DNA of 64,000 bases from Sphingomonadales bacterium (GCA_004173185.1 SEFZ01000030.1:1-64000); one strand, 5' to 3'. Shown: positions 8,205 through 16,263, numbered from the stretch's first letter. The notes: generated from the sequence alone by a model not told the origin. Translations and numbers: made by a program.

Positions 8205-9554
8205 ATGCCGTCCCCTCATATCATCAGTCTCGGTTGCCGGTTGAACATCGCCGAGAGCGAAACGATCCGTGCGTTGCTCGGCGAGCGCGACACTGTGGTG
8301 ATTAATTCGTGTGCCGTGACCAATGAGGCCGTCAAGCAGACGCGCAAGGCAATCCGGCGGGCCCGGCGCGAACGCCCCGATGCCGAACTGGTGGTGACCG
8401 GCTGCGCGGCGCAGATCGATCCGGCGAGCTTCGCGGCGATGCCCGAGGTCAATCGCGTGATCGGCAATGCCGAAAAGCTCAGCGCCTTTGCCTGGGGCTC
8501 GCCCGATCCGGTGCAGGTACAGGACATCATGGCGGTGCGCGAAACCGCGCCGCATCTCGCCGCCAGTTTCTCGACCCATGCCCGCGCGTTCGTCGAAGTG
8601 CAGAACGGCTGCGACCATCGCTGCACGTTCTGCGCGATCCCGTTTGGCCGCGGCAACAGCCGCTCGGTGCCCGCAGGCGCGCTGATCGACCGGATCGCGA
8701 TGCTCGCCGAAAGCCATGCCGAGGTCGTACTCACCGGCGTGGACCTGACCAGCTATGGCCCCGACTTGCCCGGCAGCCCAAGCCTCGGCGCATTGGTCGA
8801 GCGCATTCTCGCCCATGTCCCTGCCCTGCGACGCCTGCGGCTCAGTTCGCTGGACGGCATCGAGATCGATGACCGCCTGTTCGCTCTGCTCACGCAGGAA
8901 CAGCGGATCATGCCGCACGTCCATTTGTCGTTACAGGCTGGCGACGACATGATCCTCAAGCGCATGAAGCGCCGCCACAACCGCGCCGAGAGCGTCGCTC
9001 TGGTCGAGCGGCTCCGCGCCGCACGCCCCGAAATCGCGATCGGCGCGGACCTGATCGCCGGCTTCCCGACCGAGACCGAGGACATGTTCGCCAACACCCT
9101 CGCGCTGATCGAGGACGCGCATATCGTCCACGGCCATATCTTCCCCTACAGCCCGCGCGAGGGCACCCCGGCGGCGAAGATGCCGCAGGTCGAGCACGAT
9201 ATCATAAAGGCGCGCGCCGCCCGCTTGCGCACCGCTGCGGCACAATCGCGCGAAGATTGGCTGCAAAGCCTGATAGGCAGCACCCAGCAAGTGCTGGTAG
9301 AGCGCCCCGGCGACCGAGGCCACACACCGGGTTTCGCCGAAGTGCGCTTCGACAAGCAAGAGATCGGTTCGATCGTGGAGGTTCAGATTACCGGCGTTGA
9401 AAATGGCGTTCTCACTGCAAACCAAACCTGTCACCCCGGACTTGTTCCGGGGTCCACCGGGCGGCTGCGCGTTGAGCGTGAACCTCTTGTCCAGTCCTCG
9501 CTGCTTAGTGGACCCCGGAACAAGTCCGGGGTGACAATGGAGCGCGAAGCATGA
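8205..9554 (+). CDS. mtaB: tRNA (N6-L-threonylcarbamoyladenosine(37)-C2)-methylthiotransferase MtaB
   Basis: A 449-residue radical-SAM enzyme that converts t6A37 to ms2t6A37 in tRNA. Cluster cysteines are C11, C36 and C67 for the N-terminal methylthiotransferase domain, and C136, C140, C143 (CDHRCTFC) for the radical-SAM cluster. The order and ISLGCRLN opening fit MtaB better than MiaB or RimO. The last 40 or so residues (from CHPGLVPGS) are encoded by a REP-like inverted repeat, so the natural C-terminus has probably been replaced or extended. The gene overlaps ftsY by 4 bases. Confidence 0.92.
   Translation: MPSPHIISLGCRLNIAESETIRALLGERDTVVINSCAVTNEAVKQTRKAIRRARRERPDAELVVTGCAAQIDPASFAAMPEVNRVIGNAEKLSAFAWGSPDPVQVQDIMAVRETAPHLAASFSTHARAFVEVQNGCDHRCTFCAIPFGRGNSRSVPAGALIDRIAMLAESHAEVVLTGVDLTSYGPDLPGSPSLGALVERILAHVPALRRLRLSSLDGIEIDDRLFALLTQEQRIMPHVHLSLQAGDDMILKRMKRRHNRAESVALVERLRAARPEIAIGADLIAGFPTETEDMFANTLALIEDAHIVHGHIFPYSPREGTPAAKMPQVEHDIIKARAARLRTAAAQSREDWLQSLIGSTQQVLVERPGDRGHTPGFAEVRFDKQEIGSIVEVQITGVENGVLTANQTCHPGLVPGSTGRLRVEREPLVQSSLLSGPRNKSGVTMEREA
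9429..9536. repeat. REP-like inverted repeat, family A, inside the mtaB 3' end
   Basis: Two arms of about 30 bases, beginning TGTCACCCCGGACTTGTTCC and ending CAAGTCCGGGGTGACA, flank about 50 bases and can form a long hairpin. Related pairs or single arms occur in this window at 16823, 17360, 25564, 39351 and 48652. It lies inside the mtaB reading frame and supplies its C-terminal tail. Confidence 0.85.
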
Positions 9555-10495
9555 GCGGCCCCTCCTGGCATGAACGCCTTCTCGGCGGCTTCAAGAAGAC
9601 GTCCGATCGACTGATCGGCAATCTCGCCGGTCTTGGCCTTGGCCGGCTCGACGACGCGCAGCTTGACGAGATCGAGGAAGCGCTGATCGCATCCGATCTC
9701 GGCCCCGCCACCGCCGCGCGCATTCGCGGACGGCTTGAGGAAGCGCAGGTCGAGCGCAACCTCGAGGAACTCGGCATCCGGCTGATCGTGGCGGAGGAGA
9801 TCGCCAAGGTTCTCCAGCCCGTTTCGAAAAAACTGGAGATCGAGGCGTTTCCGCGCCCGCAGGTGATCCTCGTCATCGGCGTCAACGGCAGCGGCAAGAC
9901 GACCACCATCGCCAAGCTCGCAAATCTCCTGCTCGAACAGGATTATGGCGTGATGCTCGCGGCAGGCGACACCTTCCGCGCCGCAGCAATCGGCCAGTTG
10001 CGCACCTGGGCCGAGCGCATTGGCGTGCCGATCGTCACCGGCCCCGAGGGTGGCGACGCAGCCGGCGTGGTGTTCGAAGCGGTCAAGCAAGCCACCGCCA
10101 CGGGCATCGACGTGCTGATCGTCGACACTGCCGGGCGCCTGCAAAACAAGCGCGAACTGATGGACGAGCTGGCCAAGATCCGCCGCGTCCTCGGTCGCCT
10201 GAATCCGGCAGCGCCGCACGATGTCGTCCTCGTTCTCGACGCGACCACCGGCCAGAACGCGCTCAGCCAGATCGAAGTGTTCAAGGAAGTCGCGGGCGTA
10301 ACCGGGCTGGTGATGACCAAGCTGGACGGGACTGCGCGCGGCGGCGTCCTGGTCGCGGCTGCCGAGAAATATGGGCTGCCGATCCATGCAATCGGCGTGG
10401 GCGAGAAAGTCGACGATCTCCGCCCGTTCGATGCCAACGAGGTCGCGCGGATCATCGCCGGCGTGGAAGAGCTTGTCGCGCCCCGCTCAGCCTGA
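9551..10495 (+). CDS. ftsY: Signal recognition particle receptor FtsY
   Basis: A 314-residue SRP receptor GTPase that docks Ffh-bound ribosomes at the membrane. It has GVNGSGKTTTIAKLA at about 110-124, GDTFRAAA, IVDTAGRL and TKLDGTARGGVL. The acidic A domain of Escherichia coli FtsY is absent, as in most alphaproteobacteria. ATGA overlap with mtaB indicates co-translation. The stop codon falls in a family B repeat. Confidence 0.95.
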   Translation: MSGPSWHERLLGGFKKTSDRLIGNLAGLGLGRLDDAQLDEIEEALIASDLGPATAARIRGRLEEAQVERNLEELGIRLIVAEEIAKVLQPVSKKLEIEAFPRPQVILVIGVNGSGKTTTIAKLANLLLEQDYGVMLAAGDTFRAAAIGQLRTWAERIGVPIVTGPEGGDAAGVVFEAVKQATATGIDVLIVDTAGRLQNKRELMDELAKIRRVLGRLNPAAPHDVVLVLDATTGQNALSQIEVFKEVAGVTGLVMTKLDGTARGGVLVAAAEKYGLPIHAIGVGEKVDDLRPFDANEVARIIAGVEELVAPRSA

Positions 10496-10562
10496 GCTTG
10501 TCGAACGCCCTGCTTTACCCCTACCCATCTCGAACGGCCCTTCGACAAGTTCAGGGCGAACG
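10484..10562. repeat. REP-like inverted repeat, family B
   Basis: Left arm CGCTCAGCCTGAGCTTGTCG and right arm GGCCCTTCGACAAGTTCAGG are inverted copies separated by about 25 bases. They begin at the last codons of ftsY and end just before the yciB start region. A second family B copy lies at 60626-60686. Confidence 0.75.
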
Positions 10563-10572
10563 GAAGTTGAGT

Positions 10573-11196
10573 ATGACCGAAACCGCCACCAAGCCCGCCG
10601 CCTCCCCGATGATCCGGATGTTGATCGATTTCGGACCGCTGATCGTGTTTTTCGCGGTCAACAGCCTGGTGCCCGGCGCACCGCTGGAAAAGATCTTCGC
10701 CGCCACCGCATCCTTCATGGTCGCGATGGCCGCCGCAATGGCGCTCAGCTGGTGGAAGACCCGCCACGTATCGCCGATGCTGTGGATCTCGGGCGCGCTC
10801 GTGCTCGTGTTCGGCGGGCTGACGCTCTATTTCCACGACCAGATTTTCATCCAGCTCAAGCCGACCATCGTCTATTCGATGTTCGCGATCATTCTCGGCT
10901 ACGGCCTGATTGCCGACAAGCCCTTGCTCCAGACGCTCCTGCAAACCGCCTATCCCGGCCTCTCTGCCAAGGGCTGGCGGCTGCTGACGATCAACTGGAC
11001 GATCTTCTTCTTCGCGATGGCTGGCCTCAACGAAGCCATGCGCCAGATACTGAGCTGGGATCAGTGGGTGACCTTCAAGACCTGGGCAGTGATCCCGATG
11101 ACGCTGGTCTTCGCGATGCTCAACATCCCGATGCTGCTCAAGCACGGCCTCCAGCTCGATACGCCCGAAGACGTGCCGCTCCCGCCGGAGGGGTGA
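10573..11196 (+). CDS. Inner-membrane protein YciB / septation protein A family
   Basis: A 207-residue membrane protein with about five or six hydrophobic helices. MLIDFGPLIVFFAVN and the repeated YSMFAIILGYGLI and MTLVFAMLNIPMLL segments match the YciB/IspZ family, which is linked to cell-envelope integrity and septation. Known for the family: some members are annotated intracellular septation protein A. I chose ATG 10573, just after the repeat. A strong hairpin terminator follows. Confidence 0.85.
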   Translation: MTETATKPAASPMIRMLIDFGPLIVFFAVNSLVPGAPLEKIFAATASFMVAMAAAMALSWWKTRHVSPMLWISGALVLVFGGLTLYFHDQIFIQLKPTIVYSMFAIILGYGLIADKPLLQTLLQTAYPGLSAKGWRLLTINWTIFFFAMAGLNEAMRQILSWDQWVTFKTWAVIPMTLVFAMLNIPMLLKHGLQLDTPEDVPLPPEG

Positions 11197-11208
11197 GCTT
11201 CAGACAAG

Positions 11209-11244
11209 AAAAAGGGCGCCGAACCTATGGTCCGGCGCCCTTTT
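11209..11244. terminator. Bidirectional rho-independent terminator between yciB and sodB
   Basis: The stem AAAGGGCGCCG pairs with CGGCGCCCTTTT across a 10-base loop. A-runs on one side and T-runs on the other allow it to end transcripts from both convergent genes. Confidence 0.85.
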
Positions 11245-11263
11245 CTGTTGCGGTGCGAAGCGA

Positions 11264-11887
11264 TCAGCCCGGCTGATCGGCGCGGCTGACGCCCTGACCA
11301 TCGAGGTTCTGCTCCACGAACGCCCAGTTGATCAGCTTCTCGGTCACGGTCTCAAGATATTTCGGCCGCGCGTTGCGGTAATCGATGTAATATGCGTGCT
11401 CCCACACATCGATGGTCAGCAGCGGCACCATGCCTTCGTGCGCAACCGGGCTGTCGGCGTCATGCAGCGACGTTACCTTGAGCTTGCCGTCTTCGAGGAC
11501 GAGCCAGCCCCAGCCGTTGGAGAAATGGTTGGTCGATTCCGCCACCAGCTTCTTCACCAGTTCCTCGGGCGAGCCAAAGCCTTCGGTGATCAGATCGGCG
11601 AGCTTGCCGGCGGGTGCGGCATAGTTCGGCGTCAGGCACTGCCAGAAGAAGCTGTGGTTCCAGATCTGGGCCGAGTTGTTGAACAGGCCCTTATCGCCCG
11701 TTTCCTTGGCGTGAAGGATCACTTCGGAGAGCGACTTACCCCCCAGGCCCTTGTCGGCAACGAAGCCGTTGGTCTTGTCGACATAGGCCTTGTGATGCTT
11801 GCCGTGATGGAATTCGAGCGTCTCGGGCGACATGTGCGGCGCCAGCGCGTCCTTGGCATAAGGAAGCGGGGGAAGTTCGAAAGCCAT
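11264..11887 (-). CDS. sodB: Superoxide dismutase (Fe/Mn family)
   Basis: A 207-residue enzyme that dismutates superoxide to oxygen and hydrogen peroxide in the cytoplasm. It begins MAFELPPLPYAKDAL and carries FHHGKHHKAYV, QIWNHSFFWQCL and DVWEHAYYIDYRNAR, which contain the three His and one Asp metal ligands. FWQCLTP and an Fe-type spacing favour the iron form. Metal choice is not certain from sequence. Confidence 0.95.
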   Translation of the reverse strand: MAFELPPLPYAKDALAPHMSPETLEFHHGKHHKAYVDKTNGFVADKGLGGKSLSEVILHAKETGDKGLFNNSAQIWNHSFFWQCLTPNYAAPAGKLADLITEGFGSPEELVKKLVAESTNHFSNGWGWLVLEDGKLKVTSLHDADSPVAHEGMVPLLTIDVWEHAYYIDYRNARPKYLETVTEKLINWAFVEQNLDGQGVSRADQPG

Positions 11888-12079
11888 GGGGATTACTCCG
11901 TGCAGTGTGTGATCTTGCCGCCCTAACGCACAGCGTGGGCTTGCGCTCCGCATAGACCCGAAAAGCCGATACGGACCCACAAATTTCGTTGCGTGTGACA
12001 AACGAAAATTCCGATCATAGGATGCGCACAATTCGAGCCGGCGGGGCAAGCATCCGGCAGGACTTTCAGGGGGACGATC

Positions 12080-12643
12080 ATGGACAAGTTTTTCGGCAAT
12101 CTGCACGCGGTACTCGGCGTAGGCTTCATTCTGGCGCTGGGGCTCGTCTTTTCGGCGATGCCACAGGGCGCCGAACTGCTGTGGAGCGGCGTGCTGCAAT
12201 GGCTCCACGTATTCTTCGGGATCGTCTGGATCGGCCTGCTTTACTATTTCAACTTCGTGCAGATCCCGACGATGCCGGCGATCCCCGCCGAGCTGAAGCC
12301 TGCCGTCGGCAAGTTCATCGCTCCCAAGGCCTTGTTCTTCTTCCGCTGGGCCGCGCTCGCGACCGTGCTGACCGGCCTCGCGCTCGTCACCGTCAATGGC
12401 GATGCCCATGAAGCGTTCACGCTGCAGGAAAGCCGCCGCCTGATCGGCATCGGCATGTATCTCGCGCTGATCATGGCAGCGAACGTGTGGTTCGTGATCT
12501 GGCCGAACCAGAAAAAGGCGCTGGGCATCGTTCCCGCCGAAGACGCAGTGAAGGCCAAGGCCGCCAAGACCGCGATGATGGCTTCGCGGCTCAACACGAT
12601 GCTGTCGATCCCGATGCTGTTCTGCATGACCAACATGCATTGA
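12080..12643 (+). CDS. PuuD-like (urate hydroxylase N-terminal domain) membrane protein
   Basis: A 187-residue integral membrane protein with about four helices. WSGVLQWLHVFFGIVWIGLLYYFNF and HEAFTLQESRRLIGIGMYLAL resemble the membrane domain of PuuD, which in characterised proteins is followed by a cytochrome c domain and oxidises urate. Here the cytochrome domain is missing and no purine genes adjoin, so urate oxidation should not be assumed. It is preceded by about 190 bases with no clear gene and followed by a terminator shared with pspF. Confidence 0.7.
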   Translation: MDKFFGNLHAVLGVGFILALGLVFSAMPQGAELLWSGVLQWLHVFFGIVWIGLLYYFNFVQIPTMPAIPAELKPAVGKFIAPKALFFFRWAALATVLTGLALVTVNGDAHEAFTLQESRRLIGIGMYLALIMAANVWFVIWPNQKKALGIVPAEDAVKAKAAKTAMMASRLNTMLSIPMLFCMTNMH

Positions 12644-12666
12644 TCGGCGCGGACCGGATTGGGGGA

Positions 12667-12701
12667 AAGGCCGGGGCGGAAACGCTCCGGCCTCTTTCTT
12701 T
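12667..12701 (+). terminator. Rho-independent terminator after the PuuD-like gene
   Basis: AGGCCGGGGCG, a GAAA loop and CGCTCCGGCCT form a strong stem followed by CTTTCTTT. It lies between the convergent PuuD-like and pspF genes. Confidence 0.75.
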
Positions 12702-12705
12702 GGGC

Positions 12706-13737
12706 TTAGCCCCCTGCCCCGAGCAGTTCGTGCCGCTTCAAGGCATGGCGCAACTGGTCATAGCTCAGTCCCAACGCCTCAGCAGTCGAGCGCTGGTTGA
12801 AGCGATGCTCGGCCAGCGCGCGGGAGAGGAGTTCGCGCTCGAAGCGGTTCACTCGCGTCTTGAAATCGCTGCCGCCATCCATCGGAACCGGCGCGGGCGC
12901 ATGCTCGACGGGTGCTGCCGCCGCAACCACCGTCGCCGGCATACCGCCAGCGCCAGTCCGCGGGCGAAACGGGGAGTCGAACGGATCGATCTCGATCGAA
13001 TCCACCGGCCCGGCGCGCTCCCAGCGATAGACTGCGCGCTCGACCACGTTGCGCAGTTCGCGGACATTGCCCGGCCAGCTGTAATTCTCCAGCGCATCGA
13101 TCGCATTCGGGCCCCAGCCCGGCCAATCCTGCATCCCGATCTCGGAAGCCATGCGCCGCCCGTAAAAGTCAGCCAGCACCTGCACGTCGCCCTTGCGGTG
13201 CCGAAGCGGCGGCAGCGTCACCACTTCGAAGCTCAGCCGGTCGAGAAGATCGGCGCGGAACGTCTGTTTCTCGACGCGCTCGGGAAGATGCTCGTTCGTC
13301 GCCGCGACGATGCGCACATCGACCTGGACCGGCCGCGAAGAACCGATCCGGTGGATCTCGCCATATTCCACTGCGCGCAGCAGCCTTTCCTGCGCGCCCA
13401 TCGAAAGCGTGCCCAACTCGTCGAGAAACAGCGTGCCGCGATGCGCTTCCTCGAAACGCCCTGCCCGTGCCTTGGTCGCGCCGGTAAACGCACCCGCTTC
13501 ATGCCCGAACAATTCGGCTTCGATCAGCGTCTCGGGCAAAGCCGCGCAGTTCATTACGACAAGCGGCTGATCCCAGCGCGGCGACAGGCGGTGCAGGCGC
13601 TCGGCCACCAATTCCTTGCCGGTGCCGCGCTCGCCGATGACCAGCACCGGGCGATCCAGCGCAGCGGCGCGACTAGCACGCTCCAGCGCCTCCAGAAACG
13701 GCGCCGATTGGCCGATGACGTGCGTGGTGCGCTCCAT
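12706..13737 (-). CDS. pspF: Phage-shock operon activator PspF (sigma-54 AAA+ enhancer-binding protein)
   Basis: A 343-residue activator that remodels sigma-54 RNA polymerase. It lacks a receiver or sensor domain, as PspF does. Walker A is GERGTGKE, the sigma-54 loop is GAFTGATKARAGRFEEA, Walker B is FLDELG, and the C-terminal helix-turn-helix is RSTAEALGLSYDQLRHAL. In PspF systems, PspA binds and holds the activator until membrane stress. An Ala/Pro-rich linker joins the AAA+ and DNA-binding parts. I chose ATG 13737 (MERTTHVIGQS). It is divergent from the psp operon. Confidence 0.94.
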   Translation of the reverse strand: MERTTHVIGQSAPFLEALERASRAAALDRPVLVIGERGTGKELVAERLHRLSPRWDQPLVVMNCAALPETLIEAELFGHEAGAFTGATKARAGRFEEAHRGTLFLDELGTLSMGAQERLLRAVEYGEIHRIGSSRPVQVDVRIVAATNEHLPERVEKQTFRADLLDRLSFEVVTLPPLRHRKGDVQVLADFYGRRMASEIGMQDWPGWGPNAIDALENYSWPGNVRELRNVVERAVYRWERAGPVDSIEIDPFDSPFRPRTGAGGMPATVVAAAAPVEHAPAPVPMDGGSDFKTRVNRFERELLSRALAEHRFNQRSTAEALGLSYDQLRHALKRHELLGAGG

Positions 13738-13839
13738 ACCAAATCCTTGGCGAATTTTCCCAATAGTTGGCAAGTGCTAAAACACACCTGAACCCCTTAT
13801 GAACGGCAAAAATGGCGGAAAACCGTGATTTTTTAAAAC

Positions 13840-13855
13840 TGGCACGGCTTATGCT
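13840..13855 (+). promoter_or_regulatory. Sigma-54 (-24/-12) promoter of the psp operon
   Basis: TGGCACGGCTTATGCT matches the sigma-54 consensus TGGCACG-N4-TTGCW with one mismatch and exact spacing. It points into the psp genes, 90 bases upstream of the first small reading frame, and lies beside the divergent pspF gene. The PspF enhancer sites are probably in 13740-13835, but I could not define them. Confidence 0.85.
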
Positions 13856-13929
13856 GAGTATCAGGCAAGCCCGGCAGCGGGCCAACGATAAAAGCCCGAA
13901 CATCCGGGCCAAGGTTCAGGGAATACAAA

Positions 13930-14040
13930 ATGACTTACGCCAACAACAAGTTTCGCAGCGCCGTCTTCGCCGTCTCGTTCGCCCTGATCAGCAGTGTTCT
14001 GCTGCTCGCCGGCACCGTCTCGGCACCTTTGGTCGCTTAA
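13930..14040 (+). CDS. 36-residue membrane/secreted peptide leading the psp operon
   Basis: ATG 13930 opens MTYANNKFRSAVFAVSFA and ends TVSAPLVA before TAA. A short basic start, one hydrophobic helix and a small-residue end suggest a single-pass or secreted peptide. It is the first gene after the sigma-54 promoter and is separated from pspA by two strong hairpins. Small proteins of this appearance are frequent in sphingomonads, but I know of no described function. Confidence 0.65.
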   Translation: MTYANNKFRSAVFAVSFALISSVLLLAGTVSAPLVA

Positions 14041-14050
14041 CCGAAGTCTG

Positions 14051-14109
14051 CCGCTCGCCAGCCCCGGCGAGCGGTACAGCCGGGAGGGTTCCCCCTAGAC
14101 CCTCCCGGC
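14051..14109 (+). other. Two consecutive hairpins between the 36-residue gene and pspA
   Basis: Hairpin 1 is CCGCTCGCC / GGCGAGCGG (14051-14074) and hairpin 2 is GCCGGGAGGGT / ACCCTCCCGGC (14079-14109). Neither is followed by a T-run, so they are better read as RNA-processing, stability or partial-termination elements within the operon than as a full terminator. Confidence 0.6.
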
Positions 14110-14137
14110 GACCCCATCACGAAGGAGTATTTTGATT

Positions 14138-14806
14138 ATGGGTATCTTCTCCCGCACCCGCGACATCATCGCCGCGAACGTCACCGATCTTCTCGACAAG
14201 GCCGAAGACCCGGCCAAGATGATCCGCATGATCATCCTCGAGATGGAAGAGACTCTGGTCGAAGTCCGCGCTTCCGCAGCCCGCACCATCGCGGACCAGA
14301 AGGAAATGCGCCGTCACATCTCGAAGCTCGAAGGGCTTCAGTCGAGCTGGACCGAGAAGGCCGAACTGGCGCTGTCGAAGGGCCGCGAGGACCTTGCCAA
14401 GGCCGCTCTGGTCGAAAAGCAGAAGGCCGCCGACATGTGCGAGCAGCTTGGCGCGGAAATCGCAGTGCTCGACGAAGCGCTCAAGGCTTCGGAAGAGGAC
14501 ATCAACAAGCTGCAGACCAAGCTGCGCGAGGCCCGTGCCCGCCAGAACTCGGTGGTCGCCCGCCTGGAGAGTGCCAACAACCGCACCCGCCTGCGCGAGA
14601 TGACCAACGGCTCGAAGATGCAGGACGCCTTCTCGCGCTTCGACATCCTCGATCGTCGAGTGGATTATGCCGAAGGTCGCGCCGAAGCGGCCGGCCTGGG
14701 CTCGATCCCCAAGACGCTTGAGGAAGAGATCGCCGAGCTGAAGTCGAACGACAAGGTCGAGGCTGAACTCGAAGCTCTCAAGGCGCGCGTCGGCAAGGGA
14801 GCCTGA
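14138..14806 (+). CDS. pspA: Phage-shock protein A (PspA/IM30/Vipp1 family)
   Basis: A 222-residue, almost wholly coiled-coil peripheral membrane protein. It starts MGIFSRTRDIIAANVTDLLDKAEDP with the family's EDPAKMIRMIILEME signature. PspA binds stressed inner membranes, forms ESCRT-III-like scaffolds and restrains PspF in the unstressed state. ATG 14138 has AAGGAG 12-17 bases upstream. pspB follows after 4 bases. Confidence 0.96.
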   Translation: MGIFSRTRDIIAANVTDLLDKAEDPAKMIRMIILEMEETLVEVRASAARTIADQKEMRRHISKLEGLQSSWTEKAELALSKGREDLAKAALVEKQKAADMCEQLGAEIAVLDEALKASEEDINKLQTKLREARARQNSVVARLESANNRTRLREMTNGSKMQDAFSRFDILDRRVDYAEGRAEAAGLGSIPKTLEEEIAELKSNDKVEAELEALKARVGKGA

Positions 14807-14810
14807 TCCC

Positions 14811-15080
14811 ATGGAAGACTTTCTGATCCCCGTCATCATATGCGGGATGCTCTTCATCGGCCTGCCGTGGATCCTCTTCCACTACATCACCAAGTGGAAG
14901 CAGGCAGGCACGATCACGGGCGAAGACGAGAAGCTCCTCGATGAGCTCCATTATGTCGCCCGCCAGCTCGAAGAGCGCCTGATCACCGTCGAACGCATCA
15001 TTGCCGCCGACAACCCCGATTTCCGCCCGCTGCGCCCCATGCGCGACGATGAGGAATATGACCGCTCAAGGAGGAATTGA
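14811..15080 (+). CDS. pspB: Phage-shock protein B
   Basis: An 89-residue membrane protein with one N-terminal helix (IPVIICGMLFIGLPWILFHY) and a cytoplasmic coiled coil. In Escherichia coli PspB and PspC sense membrane stress and sequester PspA. The segment EERLITVERIIAADN closely resembles the repeated tail of the small proteins encoded downstream. Confidence 0.93.
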   Translation: MEDFLIPVIICGMLFIGLPWILFHYITKWKQAGTITGEDEKLLDELHYVARQLEERLITVERIIAADNPDFRPLRPMRDDEEYDRSRRN

Positions 15081-15081
15081 G

Positions 15082-15456
15082 ATGTCGAGCCGTACCAAAT
15101 TCTATCTCGATAAGCAGAATGGCAAGATCATGGGCGTGTGCGCCGGTCTTGCGGACTATACCGGCATCGACGCGCTCTGGCTGCGGGTTGGCATGGTGGT
15201 CCTCGCACTCTCGACCAGCGGCACGGTGGTGCTGGGCTATCTGCTGATCGCCTGGCTCGCCCCGAACAAGCCCGCCGGCCTGTACGAAGGCCCGGAAGAG
15301 GAGAAGTTCTGGCAGGGCGTGCGGAGCAATCCAAAGCGCACCACCAGCGAAGTCCGCTCCAAGTTCCGCGACATCGATCGCCGGCTCGCCGACATCGAGA
15401 TGTACTATACGAGCCGCAACACGCGCCTCGCCGATGAGATCGACAGCCTGCGCTAA
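15082..15456 (+). CDS. pspC: Phage-shock protein C (PspC domain)
   Basis: A 124-residue protein with the PspC domain: FYLDKQNGKIMGVCAGLADYTGID then a membrane helix LGYLLIAWLAPN. It has an AAGGAGG ribosome binding site at 15069. Its C-terminal extension ends RNTRLADEIDSLR, which lines up with the ends of the downstream small proteins (for example FTLADEIEQLR). Confidence 0.94.
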   Translation: MSSRTKFYLDKQNGKIMGVCAGLADYTGIDALWLRVGMVVLALSTSGTVVLGYLLIAWLAPNKPAGLYEGPEEEKFWQGVRSNPKRTTSEVRSKFRDIDRRLADIEMYYTSRNTRLADEIDSLR

Positions 15457-15483
15457 ACGCCGGGCTGCAGAGGGAGAAGAGAC

Positions 15484-15774
15484 ATGAACGACGAGATTAT
15501 GGTCTTCATCGTCATATTGGTCGCAATTTCGACGATTGGCTGGGTGGTCAACAACTGGATCCGTGCCAAGCACGGCTACGCGCTCGAGAATGAGTGGACG
15601 GGAATGACCGCCAAGACCGACCCGGACGGCGATCGCAAGATCGGCCTCCTGTCGAGCGAGAATGAGCGGCTCACCGGCCAGGTCTCGCGGCTCGAGGAGC
15701 GGATCGCAGTGCTCGAACGGATCGCCACCGATCCCGCCGAGCGCACCGCCCGCGAAATCGACGCACTGCGCTAA
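15484..15774 (+). CDS. Small psp-operon membrane protein, 96 residues, PspB-like tail
   Basis: One N-terminal membrane helix (MVFIVILVAISTIGWVVNNW) is followed by a charged region and a coiled coil ending RLEERIAVLERIATD...AREIDALR. The tail matches PspB (LEERLITVERIIA) and the two 88-residue proteins downstream. Gene order after pspC recalls PspD or PspG positions, but there is no sequence likeness to those that I can see. It is probably a membrane-anchored partner of the PspABC complex (inference). Confidence 0.8.
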   Translation: MNDEIMVFIVILVAISTIGWVVNNWIRAKHGYALENEWTGMTAKTDPDGDRKIGLLSSENERLTGQVSRLEERIAVLERIATDPAERTAREIDALR

Positions 15775-15795
15775 GCTGAGCAAGAGGACCATAAG

Positions 15796-16062
15796 ATGAT
15801 CTCGCCTATCCTCATTCCAATCCTCGGCATCTCCTGCGGCCTGCTCGCAATCTTCGGCGGGGTTTTCTTCAAGCCCTGGCTCGCGATGCAGCAGCGCAAG
15901 ATGGAGATCGAGGCACAGATGGTCGCCGAAAAGGCCGCACAATATGCGGCGCAGACCGAACGGCTCGAACAGCGGGTTCAGGTTCTGGAACGGATCATCA
16001 CCGATCGCGGGTTCACCCTCGCGGATGAAATCGAACAGCTGCGCGACGCGCCGCTCAACTAG
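15796..16062 (+). CDS. Small psp-operon membrane protein, 88 residues, PspB-like tail
   Basis: An N-terminal helix (ILIPILGISCGLLAIFGGVFF) precedes a long coiled coil with ERLEQRVQVLERIITDRG and the ending LADEIEQLRDAPLN. The segment RVQVLERIITD is almost identical to RVQVLERVITD in the second 88-residue protein of the operon, so the two look like paralogues. Function is not known; co-expression with pspABC suggests envelope stress. Confidence 0.8.
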   Translation: MISPILIPILGISCGLLAIFGGVFFKPWLAMQQRKMEIEAQMVAEKAAQYAAQTERLEQRVQVLERIITDRGFTLADEIEQLRDAPLN

Positions 16063-16103
16063 AGATCACGGCGCCGGGCGCCGCGCACTTAAAGGATACT
16101 TCA

Positions 16104-16220
16104 ATGTTGATCATTTTCGCAGTGCTTGCAGCACTGTGCGGGGGAGGTATTGCCCTCGCAGAAACCCGCGATCGCCCCCGCCGCCGTGCCGCACGGCTCG
16201 AGGCAGCCTCGCAAAACTAA
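16104..16220 (+). CDS. 38-residue single-helix peptide of the psp operon
   Basis: ATG 16104 with AAAGGA at 16091-16096 gives MLIIFAVLAALCGGGIALAE followed by a strongly basic stretch (RDRPRRRAARLE) and TAA at 16218. It has one hydrophobic helix and a positively charged cytoplasmic tail, fitting a small inner-membrane peptide. It sits in line between two genes of the PspB-like family. Confidence 0.6.
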   Translation: MLIIFAVLAALCGGGIALAETRDRPRRRAARLEAASQN

Positions 16221-16263
16221 AAACTAAGCGCCGACAAGGCGCACGAAGAGGGAGTTAGGTGCA

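Noticed and set aside
12487..13791. 434-codon plus-strand frame opposite pspF
   Set aside because: The opposite strand encodes an intact sigma-54 activator with all motifs; the plus frame reads as a shadow and crosses a terminator.
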